DNA of 64,000 nucleotides from Bin18 sp965200355 (GTDB lineage: Bacteria > Desulfobacterota > Binatia > Bin18), in assembly GCA_965200355.1 (NCBI GenBank), contig OZ241351.1, positions 930,001 through 994,000 of the forward strand, given 5' to 3'. Under the pieces are notes generated by a model. That model did no database searches. It was given only the letters and a program-made list of their open reading frames with translations, and was not told the DNA's origin. Positions 34,290 through 44,119 of the stretch are shown piece by piece. The position numbers and the translations under genes were made by a program. Numbering within the stretch: position 1 is the first letter of the stretch; every line of letters begins with the position of its first letter.

Positions 34290-36650
34290 GGCCGCCCCTT
34301 CCGCCGCCTGCACCAGTCGAAACAATTTCTCCGGGGTGACCGGAATTTCGTTGATCTCGATGCCCAGGTGCGACAGGGCATCGGAGACCGCATTGGCTAT
34401 CGCCGCCGGCGCGCCGATGGTGCCCCCTTCCCCCATGCCGCGAAACCCGCCCAGCGTAGTCGGGGACGGCGTTTCAATGTGATGGACTTCTATGGGCAGG
34501 AGTTCGGAGGCCGTCGGGACGAGGTAGTCCACCAGCGATCCGGTCAGCAGTTGCCCTGCGTCGTCATACACCACTTCTTCATACAGCGCGGCCCCAATGC
34601 CCTGGGCCACGCCGCCCCGGACCTGGCCATCGACGATCAGCGGGTTAATGATGCGACCGCAGTCCTCAACCACAATATAGCGCTTGAGGGTGACAGCATA
34701 CGTCTCGGAATCGACCTCCACGACGGCAACATGAGTCGCGCTCGAAGCCGTCCCAAAGAACGGATCGTAGAAGCGGGTGACCTCCAGCCCCGGTTCCAGG
34801 TCTTTGGGCAGCCGGCGCAGACCAGCATAGGCCGTCTTGGCGACCGCCTGAAAGGGCAGCCGGCGTTCCGGCTTATCACGCAGGAACACTTGGCCGTCTC
34901 GGATGTCCAGGGCCGCCGGGTTGCTCTCCATCATATGGCCGGCAATTTTGAGCGCCTTCTCTTTGAGCGCCTGACCAGCCCGAATAGCGGCACCGCCGGC
35001 TAATACGGCGCTGCGGCTGGCATACGTGCCCGTCCCTTGGGGTGCGAGCGCGGTATCGCCGCAGATCACCCGAACGCTGTCAAAGCCCACGCCCAGCGCA
35101 TCGGCCACAATCTGCGCCAACGTCGTCTCATGGCCCTGACCCTGGGGGGCAACGCTAAAGGTGGCGGTGACGGTCCCGGCCGGGTCAACGCGCAGGCAGG
35201 CGGCCTCCGTCCCGGTCGCAATCGGCATCCCCGGTGAAACCGGGATCGCCGACCCCACCCCGGTCAGCTCGATATAGGTGGCAAAGCCCAGGCCGACCCA
35301 GCGTCCGGCTGCGCGGGCCTGCGTCCGCCAGCGCGTGGTCGCGTCTGCGTCCAGCACCTGCCGCGCCTTGTGCATACACTCGGTCAGGCTGGCTTGATCC
35401 CACACCAGGCCGGACGGGGTTTTGTATGGAAAGTCGCCGGCCCGGATATAATTCTTGAGCCGCAGCTCGGCCGGGTCCAGGGCCAGCCGGCGCGCGGCGC
35501 GGTCCATCAAACTTTCCAGCACAAAGGTCGTAATCGGCCGCCCCACCCCCCGATACGGTCCCATCGGCGCTTTACACGTGGCCACCCCGCGATTGCGTGC
35601 CCGATAGTGTGGCATCCGGTACGGGCCAGACAAAAAGCTGATGGTCTGGATAGGCTCAACCGTGGCCGTCCAGGGATAAATAGAGTACGCGCCAATATCC
35701 GTTGTCACCTCCGCTCTGAGGCCGATTATGGTGCCGTCGGCCTGGAGGCCCAATTCGGCCTCCACGATTTCATCCCAGGCCTGGGTTGAGGTCTTGAGGT
35801 CTTCCTGGCGGTCGCTGATCCATTTCACTGGTCGTTGCAGCCGGCGGGCGACCGCACACAGCACAATCTCTTCGGGATAGAGCGAAGACTTGGCCCCGAA
35901 CCCACCCCCGACATCCGCGGCCACCACCCGAATGCGATGCTCGGGCATATCCAACAGGTCGGCCAAGGCATCCCGGAGCAGCCCCGGACATTGGGTGGCC
36001 GAGCGGAGCGTGAGTTCCTGCGTGCCGGCCTGGTAGTCAGCCAGACAGCCGCGATTTTCCATACACACAGTCGCGTGCCGCCGAAAACGGAAGCGGTCAC
36101 GCACCCGCACTGCCGCGCTGGCAAGGGCGGCCTCCACGTCGCCTCGGGCAAACTCGCGCGACAACAGGACATTACTGCCGGCTTCGGCGTGCAGCAGGGG
36201 CGCATCCGGCAGGGCCGCGGCCGGCGCGTCAGCCACCGTCGGCAGCGGGTCGTATTCGACATCTATCCATTCCAGCGCGTCTTCGGCCAGATAGCGATTC
36301 TCCGCGATAACCACGGCGAGCGCTTAGCCGACGTACCGCACCTTGTCGGCGGCCAGGGGCGGGAAGCTGGTCTCCTTGTACTCCCGCATTTTTGAGGCGG
36401 CCCGCACCGGTTTGACCAGCGGGACCAGGTCTTGTGCGGTCAGGACAGCCACAACGCCCTCGCGCGTGTGGGCCGCTGAAGTATCGAGTTGGGTCATCCG
36501 CGCGTGCGCATACGGACTACGCAGGAAGGCGGCATGGAGCAGGCCCGGCGGCTGATGATCGTCCACATACGCGCCCTGACCGGTCAACAGACGGCGATCT
36601 TCCCGCCGCTTGACCCGCGCGCCAATGAATTTCGGTGTCAGTGCTTCCAC
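34278..36650 (-). pseudogene. coxL: Molybdopterin-binding large subunit (CoxL/XDH family), in-frame TAA
   Basis: A 790-codon frame for the catalytic subunit of a CO dehydrogenase/xanthine dehydrogenase-type hydroxylase. It begins at GTG 36650 (GGGAGGAGA upstream) with FIGARVKRREDRRLLTGQG and ends after a normal C-terminus. At 36324-36326 a TAA replaces the Glu of the usual VRYVGEPVAVV; the frame then continues ALAVVIAENRYLAEDALEW. Downstream motifs are intact, including GGGFGAK, GPYRGVGRP and QGQGHETTLAQI. No AYRCSFR motif of form I CO dehydrogenase is seen. Re-initiation at GTG 36314 would give a 678-residue piece without its N-terminal domain. Confidence 0.85.
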
Positions 36651-36794
36651 TCTCCTCCCTCAACTCAATATATCTCCTCCTCGGACGTGTGACGCAAGAT
36701 GCCGAGCGAGGCCGGCAAGGAAGCGGTGATTGAGCCAGAGGCCGACGCCCTACTGGAAAAGGAGTCGGCGCTCCACTGCGCTGTCACCCCGTCT

Positions 36795-37340
36795 TCACTG
36801 ACTCCCTGTCCGAGCCCGGAGCGCCTCCGCCGCGGCCTGCACGGCCTCAACAATCCCCTGATAGCCCGTACAGCGGCACAGCACCGCGGATAAGCCGGCG
36901 CGGATGTCGGCCTCACTCGGCGTCGCGTTTGTCTGGAGCAAATCATACGCGGTCATGAGCATCCCCGGCGTACAGAACCCGCACTGAAGACCGTGGTGTT
37001 CCCAAAAGGCGGCTTGCAGGGGATGGAGTTGGCCGCCGTCCTTTCCTGGGAGCGCGGGCGGCTCGTCCGCTTTGAGGGCCAAGCCCTCAACGGTCAGCAG
37101 CTCCGCTCCATCGGCCTGCACGGCCAGCATCAGACACGAGCGGGCGGCTTCCCCATTGACGAGAATCGTACACGCCCCGCAGATGCCGTGTTCACAGCCG
37201 ACATGAGAGCCGGTCAGGCCCAGGTCCTCACGCAGAAAATCAACCAGCAGGGTGCGCGGCGCTACCCGTCTCTGGTGCTGTGTCCCGTTGACGCGCAGGG
37301 TCAGCGCTCTCGTCCGGCTGGACTCGTTTGGCGTGCTCAT
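36795..37340 (-). CDS. coxS: 2Fe-2S subunit of molybdo-hydroxylase (CoxS-like) with repeat-derived insertion
   Basis: A 181-residue iron-sulfur subunit. The plant-type cluster ligands are in CEHGICGACTILVNG and a later Cys (ARSCLML); the second cluster is in LQCGFCTPGML and VLCRCTGYQGI. Between LTVEGLA and QLHPLQAAF there are about 14 extra residues (LKADEPPALPGKDG) that related proteins lack, encoded by a family A palindrome at 37046-37070. Electrons pass from the Mo site through this subunit to FAD. The 4-bp overlap with coxM shows an operon M-S-L. Confidence 0.92.
   Translation of the reverse strand: MSTPNESSRTRALTLRVNGTQHQRRVAPRTLLVDFLREDLGLTGSHVGCEHGICGACTILVNGEAARSCLMLAVQADGAELLTVEGLALKADEPPALPGKDGGQLHPLQAAFWEHHGLQCGFCTPGMLMTAYDLLQTNATPSEADIRAGLSAVLCRCTGYQGIVEAVQAAAEALRARTGSQ
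37046..37070. repeat. Family A palindromic repeat inside coxS
   Basis: CTGGGAGCGCGGGC at 37046-37059 is identical to 12244-12257, and 20 of 25 bases match the intergenic copy. It is inserted in frame and adds a surface-type loop between the two Fe-S domains. Confidence 0.7.
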
Positions 37341-38212
37341 ATTCTTCCCCCCTGGCTGCGCTCACATGCCCGCTGAATCGCCCGCCGGGTCAGCACCTGG
37401 GTTAAATGCCGCCGAAAATCGGCTGAGGCATGGATATCGCTCTCGGGTTCGACACGGGCCGCGGCCGCGGCCGCGGCACGCTGCGTGCTGTGTTCCGTCA
37501 CGCCCTCCTGCACCAGGATGTCTTCTGCCGCCCGCAGGCGCATTGGGGTTGGCCCGACTCCAGCGGCGGCCAGGCGCGCGGTCCGACACTGCTCACCCTC
37601 CGTATCCATCACGCCGGCAACGCCAACCAGGGCAAAATCGCCGTGTCGTCGGGCCACCTCTTCAAACGCCCAGCCACTTGTCGGCGGAGCCGGCGAAAAG
37701 CGGATTTCGGTGACAATCTCGTTCGGAGCGAGGCAGGTTGTCAGATAACTCACGAAAAACTCCTCAGCAGAGACGATTCGCCGGCCACGCGGTCCCTGTA
37801 AGACCAGTTCCGCCTCGAAAACCAGGGCAACAGCCGGGTACTCGGCCGCGGGGTCGGCATGGGCCAGGCTGCCGCCGATGGTGCCGCGCGTGCGGATGGG
37901 CAGATGCCCGACCAGGGTGGTGGCCTCATGCAGCAGCGGTAGCTGACGGCGCACCAGTTCCGAAAACTCAATGGTTCTTTGGCGGGTCAACGCGCCAATG
38001 CGGACCTGTCCGTTCTCTTGCCGCAGAGAGGATAACTCCGCCACGCGGTTAATATCGACCAGCGCCGCCGGAGCGCTCAGCCGGAAATTCAGCAGCGGCA
38101 TCAGACTCTGCCCGCCGGCCAGGACTTTGGCGTCGTCGCCATAGCGCTCCAGGAGAGCCAGCGCTTCATCGAGGCGCGTGGGCGCGTGATAGGCAAACGG
38201 CGGCGGCTTCAT
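37337..38212 (-). CDS. coxM: FAD-binding subunit of molybdo-hydroxylase (CoxM-like)
   Basis: A 291-residue FAD subunit of the PCMH fold. It starts MKPPPFAYHAPTRLDEALALL. The FAD motifs are AGGQSLMPLLNFRL and GTIGGSLAHADPAAE. The later EIVTEIRF and GDFALVGVAG are conserved too. The frame is open to 38263, but the conserved start is Met 38212, although the ribosome site is weak. It is the first gene of the operon. Confidence 0.9.
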   Translation of the reverse strand: MKPPPFAYHAPTRLDEALALLERYGDDAKVLAGGQSLMPLLNFRLSAPAALVDINRVAELSSLRQENGQVRIGALTRQRTIEFSELVRRQLPLLHEATTLVGHLPIRTRGTIGGSLAHADPAAEYPAVALVFEAELVLQGPRGRRIVSAEEFFVSYLTTCLAPNEIVTEIRFSPAPPTSGWAFEEVARRHGDFALVGVAGVMDTEGEQCRTARLAAAGVGPTPMRLRAAEDILVQEGVTEHSTQRAAAAAAARVEPESDIHASADFRRHLTQVLTRRAIQRACERSQGGRI

Positions 38213-38283
38213 TGCTGCTCTGGCTTGTATCCGGCTCGGTTCGGGTGGTATAGGGTGCAACATTACACCCGGAAAGGAGTGCT

Positions 38284-38697
38284 ATGATAATGACAAACCA
38301 CCACGAGGACATTCGACAATTCTACGCCAGCTATCTGGAGGCGTTTCACTTGGGTGAGGCCCAGGCAATGGTGCCGTTCTACCACGCGCCCTGTCTGTTT
38401 ATCGCCGATCAAGGCGTGAGCCTGCTTGCAAGCGAAGCGGAGATTGCAAAGCTCTTCGCGCAGATTATCCAGGACCTCAAGGGCCGGAATTACGGTCACA
38501 GCGAAGTCACGAATATGCAGATCAAGGAGATGACGGAGCGTATCGCCCTCCTCAGCGGCCTGGCCGTGCGCTACACCAAAACCGGGGAAGAGCTGGAACG
38601 ATTAGGGGCAACCTATACCCTGCGCAAGACCGACGACCGCTGGCAGATTGTCTCGGTCGTCGCCCATAGTCCAGAGACTGTCGTGCGGTTTGGCTGA
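38284..38697 (+). CDS. NTF2-fold/SnoaL-like protein
   Basis: A 137-residue protein with the DUF4440/SnoaL pattern: DIRQFYASYLEAFHLGEAQAM, FIADQGVSLLASEAEI, and closing strands YTLRKTDDRWQIVSVVAH. Such folds bind small hydrophobic ligands or act as hydrolases/isomerases; no active-site residue can be named. GGAAAGGAG precedes the ATG. It is divergent from coxM and is followed 11 bp later by a TonB-dependent receptor, hinting at co-transcription. Confidence 0.82.
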   Translation: MIMTNHHEDIRQFYASYLEAFHLGEAQAMVPFYHAPCLFIADQGVSLLASEAEIAKLFAQIIQDLKGRNYGHSEVTNMQIKEMTERIALLSGLAVRYTKTGEELERLGATYTLRKTDDRWQIVSVVAHSPETVVRFG

Positions 38698-38708
38698 GAG
38701 GACAAGAG

Positions 38709-41360
38709 ATGCAGGGCTTACAATGGTGGCAGTACGGTCTTCTGATATTGTTCTTCGTCTTGGCCGACACCCCACGAGTCGGGGCGCAGCCGGCTGCCCA
38801 GGGAGAAGAAGCCGTTGGACTCGAAACCCTCCGCGTCGTCGGCTCCCGGTCGCTGGGGCGCTCCGCGGCGGATTCGCCCGTGCCGGTGGATATTATCGAC
38901 GGCGAAGACTTCAAGCATTACGGCGTCCGCGACCTGAACAACCTGCTGGCCGCGACTATTCCGTCCTATACTGTCACCCAACACGCCATTGGGGACGCCA
39001 ATGCCCTGGTCCGGCCGGCCAAGCTGCGCGGCCTGCCGCCCGACTCAACCCTGGTGCTGGTCAACGGCAAACGCCGCCACCGCTCGTCTGCCATTAGCAT
39101 CTTTACCTTTGGGCAGGCCCAGGGGGCGCACGGGGCCGACATTCGCTCCATCCCGTCCATCGCGTTGCAACGTGTTGAAGTGCTGCGCGACGGGGCCGGG
39201 GCCCAGTACGGCTCCGACGCGGTGGCCGGAGTGATGAATTTCGTGCTGCGCGACGCGCCCGAGGGCGGGACGCTCGAAGCCCGCTGGGGCCAGCATTATC
39301 AGGGCGATGGCGACATGGTGAGTACCGCGGCCAATATCGGCCTGCCGCTGACCGATGCTGGATTTGCCAACCTCAGCTTCGAGTTCACCAACGCCGACTC
39401 GACCAACCGCAGCACCCAGCGTCACGACGCGCTGATGGCCATCGCCAGCGGCAACGAGCAGGTCCGCAGGTCCGCGGTCCAGGTCTGGGGCGCGCCGGAC
39501 GTTCCGTATGACTATAAATTCTTTGGCAACCTCGGCCTCAACCTGGGCGACCATCACCACGCCTACGCCTTTGGCAACTGGGCGGAGCGGGAGATCATGG
39601 ATTCGTGGTATTGGCGCAGCCCGTACGCCCGGCCGGGGGTCTTCACGGACCCGAGCGGTCCGGGCGGCGGCTGGTCCCTGGATGACCCCTTGTTGATCGC
39701 CGACCTGTCACCGGACGGCAGAAGCGCTGCCTGTCCCCAAAACATCACCGGGCGCGATTATCTGGAGCGCGGCCCAGCCGCAGTCAGCGGGCTGGGCGCG
39801 GACTGCTACTGGTTGGGACAAGCCTTTCCGGGGGGGTTCACCCCGCGGATGCGCGGCGGCGTGGAAGACTGGGGGATTACCTTCGGTCTGCGTGGGGCCG
39901 TACAGAGTGCCACCGTGCTGCTTGACGGCTGGCACTACGATATGAGCGCCGTGTTTGGTCAACACCGCACGGCCTATGTGGTCTGGAATAGCGTGAATCC
40001 GCAGCTCGCCCGCCACCGAGCAGGGATTCCGACCGAATTTTTCTCGCGCGCCTACCAGCAGCAGGACGCGATTTTCAACCTCGACCTCTCTCGGCCGTTT
40101 GACATCGGCCCGTTCTCCTCCCCCCTGAACGTGGCCTTCGGACTCGAGTACCGTGAGGAAGACTACGAGATCGAAGCTGGCGAGCGAAACGCCTGGTGCG
40201 TGGACGACGAAGGGGAATGCGAGGGCGGGAGTCGGGACCCGAACCAACGCGGCCTCGCCCAGCAGGGGTTTGATATTGGCACCAACGGCTACCCTGGGAT
40301 TCGACCCGAGCATGGGATGGAGGCCGACCGGGGCAGCTTCGGGGCGTATATCGACCTGGAAGCCGACGTTATCGAACAGGTATTGCTCAGCGCCGCCGGC
40401 CGCTTCGAACACCATGCCGGCATCGGCGAGTCCCTGGACGGCAAGTTGGCCGGTCGCTGGGACCTACTCGAAGAATCCCTGGCCGTGCGCGGCTCCTTTG
40501 GCACCGGCTTCCGAGCGCCAACCGTGGGACAGGCAAACTACCGAGACACCACCTTCGGCCTGGATGCCGACGGCAACCTGGTTGAACAGCCCACCCTGCC
40601 GGGCAGCGACCCGATTGCCCAACACAAGGGGGCCAAGCCGCTCACGCCGGAGACCTCCTTCTCCTTTTCTGTTGGGGCGGTGCTCTCTCTTGAGGCCCTG
40701 TCCGTCACCCTGGACTATTACCATATAGAAATCAGAAACCGGGTCGGGCTGACCGATTCGCAAAGCATCACCGCTGACGATGTGGCCCTCCTGGCAGCCC
40801 AGAATGTTGACGCCAGCGGCGTGCGGACCGTCAAATTCTTCGCCAACGCATTCGAGACCTACACGCAGGGTATCGACTTGGTGGCGACCTATCCGCTGGC
40901 CCTGTTCGGTGGCCGTATCGGCACGACCCGGTTGACCTTTGCCGGCAACTGGAACGATACAAAAATCAATCTGGATTCGATCAATGCGCAGGTCATCGGT
41001 TCCCTGCAGAAACATCAACTTGAAGAGCTTGCGCCGGAATTCCGTTTCTCACTGATGGCGGACCACACCTGGGGGGCGTGGCGGTTTCTCACCCGGCTGC
41101 ATTACTACGATGATTTCACCGAGCGGCATCAAGATATTGATACCCAGCCCATCTACGCCCACGCCCGCGCCCTGCTTGACCTGGAAGCCTCGTATCTATT
41201 TCGGAACGGCCTCGGGTTGGCGGTCGGCGTGGACAACCTGCTCGATACCTATCCGACCAAAAATCGGTATGCCGGCGACTATGGCCAGAAGTATCCGGTG
41301 GCCTCGCCGTATGGATACAACGGCGGGTTTTACTACTTCAGAGTGTCGTACTCGTTCTGA
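38709..41360 (+). CDS. TonB-dependent outer-membrane receptor (intact copy)
   Basis: An 883-residue receptor. Residues 1-26 are a signal peptide (LLILFFVLADTPRVGA). The plug follows, with TLRVVGSRSLGR, SPVPVDIIDGEDF, LPPDSTLVLVNGKRRH and YGSDAVAGVMNFVLRD. The long barrel ends GGFYYFRVSYSF with the terminal Phe needed for outer-membrane assembly. It is of the large iron/organic-ligand receptor type. The ligand is not known; the neighbours (ThDP enzyme, molybdo-hydroxylase) suggest import of an organic compound rather than a siderophore. A damaged paralogue lies directly downstream. Confidence 0.92.
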   Translation: MQGLQWWQYGLLILFFVLADTPRVGAQPAAQGEEAVGLETLRVVGSRSLGRSAADSPVPVDIIDGEDFKHYGVRDLNNLLAATIPSYTVTQHAIGDANALVRPAKLRGLPPDSTLVLVNGKRRHRSSAISIFTFGQAQGAHGADIRSIPSIALQRVEVLRDGAGAQYGSDAVAGVMNFVLRDAPEGGTLEARWGQHYQGDGDMVSTAANIGLPLTDAGFANLSFEFTNADSTNRSTQRHDALMAIASGNEQVRRSAVQVWGAPDVPYDYKFFGNLGLNLGDHHHAYAFGNWAEREIMDSWYWRSPYARPGVFTDPSGPGGGWSLDDPLLIADLSPDGRSAACPQNITGRDYLERGPAAVSGLGADCYWLGQAFPGGFTPRMRGGVEDWGITFGLRGAVQSATVLLDGWHYDMSAVFGQHRTAYVVWNSVNPQLARHRAGIPTEFFSRAYQQQDAIFNLDLSRPFDIGPFSSPLNVAFGLEYREEDYEIEAGERNAWCVDDEGECEGGSRDPNQRGLAQQGFDIGTNGYPGIRPEHGMEADRGSFGAYIDLEADVIEQVLLSAAGRFEHHAGIGESLDGKLAGRWDLLEESLAVRGSFGTGFRAPTVGQANYRDTTFGLDADGNLVEQPTLPGSDPIAQHKGAKPLTPETSFSFSVGAVLSLEALSVTLDYYHIEIRNRVGLTDSQSITADDVALLAAQNVDASGVRTVKFFANAFETYTQGIDLVATYPLALFGGRIGTTRLTFAGNWNDTKINLDSINAQVIGSLQKHQLEELAPEFRFSLMADHTWGAWRFLTRLHYYDDFTERHQDIDTQPIYAHARALLDLEASYLFRNGLGLAVGVDNLLDTYPTKNRYAGDYGQKYPVASPYGYNGGFYYFRVSYSF

Positions 41361-41398
41361 GACCTGGGGGAGGCCGCGTAGACGGGTGAGAGAGGCGT

Positions 41399-44084
41399 AT
41401 GAAGCAATGCTGTCGATATGGTCTCAAGAGGAAACGTGTCCTGCCCATAGGCGTAGGCGGATGCTGGACACGTTTCCTCTTGCTAGCGTCGTTCCTGGCC
41501 GTGATAGCTGCACCACCGGCCGGGGTGCAGCCGGCTGCTCAGGGAGAAGAAGCCGTTGGACTCGAAACCCTCCGCGTCGTCGGCTCCCGGTCGCTGGGAC
41601 GTTCCGCGGCGGACTCGCCCGTGCCGGTGGATATTATCGACGGCGACAGCCTCAAGCCCTACGGCACTACGGATATGAACGACCTGCTGTCCGCGACCGT
41701 CCCCGTCCTATAAGGTCTTTCAATATGGCACCGGGGTTGAGGTCGCCCTGGTCCGGCCGGCCAAGCTGCGCGGCCTGCCGCCGGACTCGACCCTGGTGCT
41801 GGTCAACGGCAAACGCCGCCACCGTTCCTCCGCCATTACCCGCTGGAGTTATGGCCTGGCGAGCGGTTCGCATGGGACGGATATTGCCGCCATCCCGTCC
41901 ATCGCCTTCAAACGGGTAGAAGTCCTGCGCGACGGGGCTGGCGCGCAGTATGGGTCTGACGCGGTGGCCGGGGTGCTGAACTTTGTGCTGCGCGACGTGC
42001 CCGAGGGCGGCAGCCTGGAGACCAATCTGGGACAGTCCTATCACGGCGACGGCGGCCGGCTGAATGTCGCCGCCAATGTCGGCCTGCCGCTGACCAAGGC
42101 CGGTTTTGCCAGCTTCAGCTTTGAGTTCACCAACGCAGATTCAACCAATCGCAGCGTACAGCGCGACGATGCCCGCCGCCTGATTGAGCACGGCAACGCC
42201 TTTATCCGTCAACCCGCGGCCCAGCTCTGGGGCGCGCCAGACGTGAAGTACGACTATACATTCTTCGGCAACCTCGGCCTTGACCTGGGCGACGCTCATC
42301 AGGCGTATGCCTTCGGCAATTATGCGGAGCGGGAGATTGAAGACACGTTCTACTGGCGCAATCCGGCCAGTTTTCCCGGCGTGTTTGCGCGGGGCGATGA
42401 GCTGCTGGTGGCTGACCTGTCCGCGGACGGGCGGTCTGGCAACTGCCCGACAATCACGGCGAACGATTAGGTGCAGCACGGCCCGGCCGCTCTGGACCCG
42501 CTGCTGGGTCTGGACCCCTGCTACACCCTGGCCCAGGCATTTCCGGGCGGTTTCACCCCCCGATTCCGGGGGGTGGTGAATGACTGGAGCCTGGTCTTCG
42601 GCCTGCGTGGGAGTCTGCGGAGCGCCCATACACTGCTGGACGGCTGGCGCTACGACCTGAGCGCCGGGTTTGGTCAGAACCGCATGGACACCTCCCTCAG
42701 AAACAGCGTGAATCCGAATCTGCTCCGCTCCAAGGCCGCGATTCCAACCCGATATCGAACCCGCAGGTATGAGGAGCGGGATAAAATTTTCAACCTGGAC
42801 CTCTCCCGGCCGTTCGACCTCGGCCTGTTCGCTGCTCCGCTGCACGTGGCCTTCGGCCTGGAGTACCGAGAGGAAACCTTTGAGAGCGGAACCGGGGAGC
42901 CACATTCCTATTTCCGCGACGACATACTGGCCCGACAGGGGCTTGCGGTCGCGGTTTCCGGCTACCCAGGCACGTCGCCGGCAGAGGCGACCGAGGCCAG
43001 CCGGGACAGTTTTGGCGCGTATCTCGACCTGGAGACCGATGTCCTGACCGATGTCTTGCTCACCACCGCCGGCCGGTTTGAGCACCATGCCGGTGTCGGT
43101 GAATCGCTGAATGGCAAGCTGGCCGCCCGCTGGACCCTCCCCATCTCCCTGACAGGGGGGGAGTTGGCGCTACGCGGCTCTCTGGGAACGAACTTTCGGG
43201 CGCCAACCGTCGGGCAGGCCAACTATCGGAATATCACCTCAAGCCTCAACGCCGAGACCGGCGAGCTGGACTTGACCTATGTCCTGTCGGGCAACGACCC
43301 GATAGCGCAGCAGAAGGGCGGCCAGCCGCTGAGCCCGGAGCACTCCACCAGCTTCAGCGTCGGGGCAGTCCTGACCCTCGGCAGCCTGTCCGTGACCGCC
43401 GACTATTATAATATGGAGGTGCGCCGGCGGATTATGTTAAGCCAGAATTTCCCCCTGACTGAGGCCGATAAGGCCGCCTTGGCCGCGGCCGGTGTCGATA
43501 TTATGGGGGGCCAGGTCAGCTACTTCAACAACGACTTCAGCACGACGACCCAGGGGGTGGATGTTGTGGCGACTTACCCTCTGGCGTGGTTTGGCGGCCG
43601 GGCCGGCTCCAGCCTGTTCACCTTTGCCGGCAACTGGAATAATACCACGGTCGATACGCGCAACCCACAAATCACCAATGACCTGCGGGCCGCTCAGATT
43701 GAGAACACCGCCCCGGAGTTCCGTTTCACGCTGAGCGCAGACCATCGCTGGGGGCCGTGGCGTTTGCTGACCCGGCTCCATTACTATGACGATTTCAAGG
43801 ATTTCCCGATATTCAGGCCCACCAACCCCGTCCACGCCCACGCGCGCGCCCTGCTTGACCTGGAGGCGTCGTATATTTTTTTCAGCGGCGCATTCGACGG
43901 CCTGACCCTGGCGTTTGGCGCACAAAACCTGTTCGATACCTATCCGACCAGAAACAAATATGCCGGCCGCCACGGCATGAAATACCCTGTCGTCTCTCCG
44001 TATGGGTATAACGGCGGGTTCTATTATCTGCGGGCGGGTTTCGCGCGTGGGGCTAAACCCGCAGGGCCGGAACCGCTATCGTAG
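41399..44084 (+). pseudogene. TonB-dependent receptor, second copy with frameshift and TAG
   Basis: A tandem paralogue of the receptor at 38709. The first frame (41399-41713) has a signal peptide and TLRVVGSRSLGR but ends after LLSATVPVL because of an extra C near 41700-41705. The next frame continues SYKVFQYGTGVEVALVRPAKLR to a TAG at 42468-42470, where the intact copy has Tyr (DYLERGPAA versus ND-stop-VQHGPAA). The remainder (42471-44084) is the rest of the barrel. Its C-terminus lacks the terminal Phe and is extended by ARGAKPAGPEPLS. With three lesions it is probably non-functional. Confidence 0.9.
41425..41482. repeat. 17-bp perfect inverted repeat near the start of the second receptor
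   Basis: CAAGAGGAAACGTGTCC (41425-41441) pairs perfectly with GGACACGTTTCCTCTTG (41466-41482) across a 24-nt loop. It lies within the signal-peptide coding region and is not found in the intact copy. No T-run follows, so it is not a simple terminator. Confidence 0.75.
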
Positions 44085-44119
44085 GGGAAACGGACAAACG
44101 AGAGAAAAAGGGGGCACTC

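Noticed and set aside
36324..36326. Stop in coxL as another selenocysteine codon
   Set aside because: The codon is TAA, not TGA, and replaces a conserved Glu rather than a Cys.
41690..41713. Programmed frameshift in the second TonB receptor
   Set aside because: No slippery heptamer or downstream pseudoknot is apparent, and a TAG later in the same gene points to loss of function.
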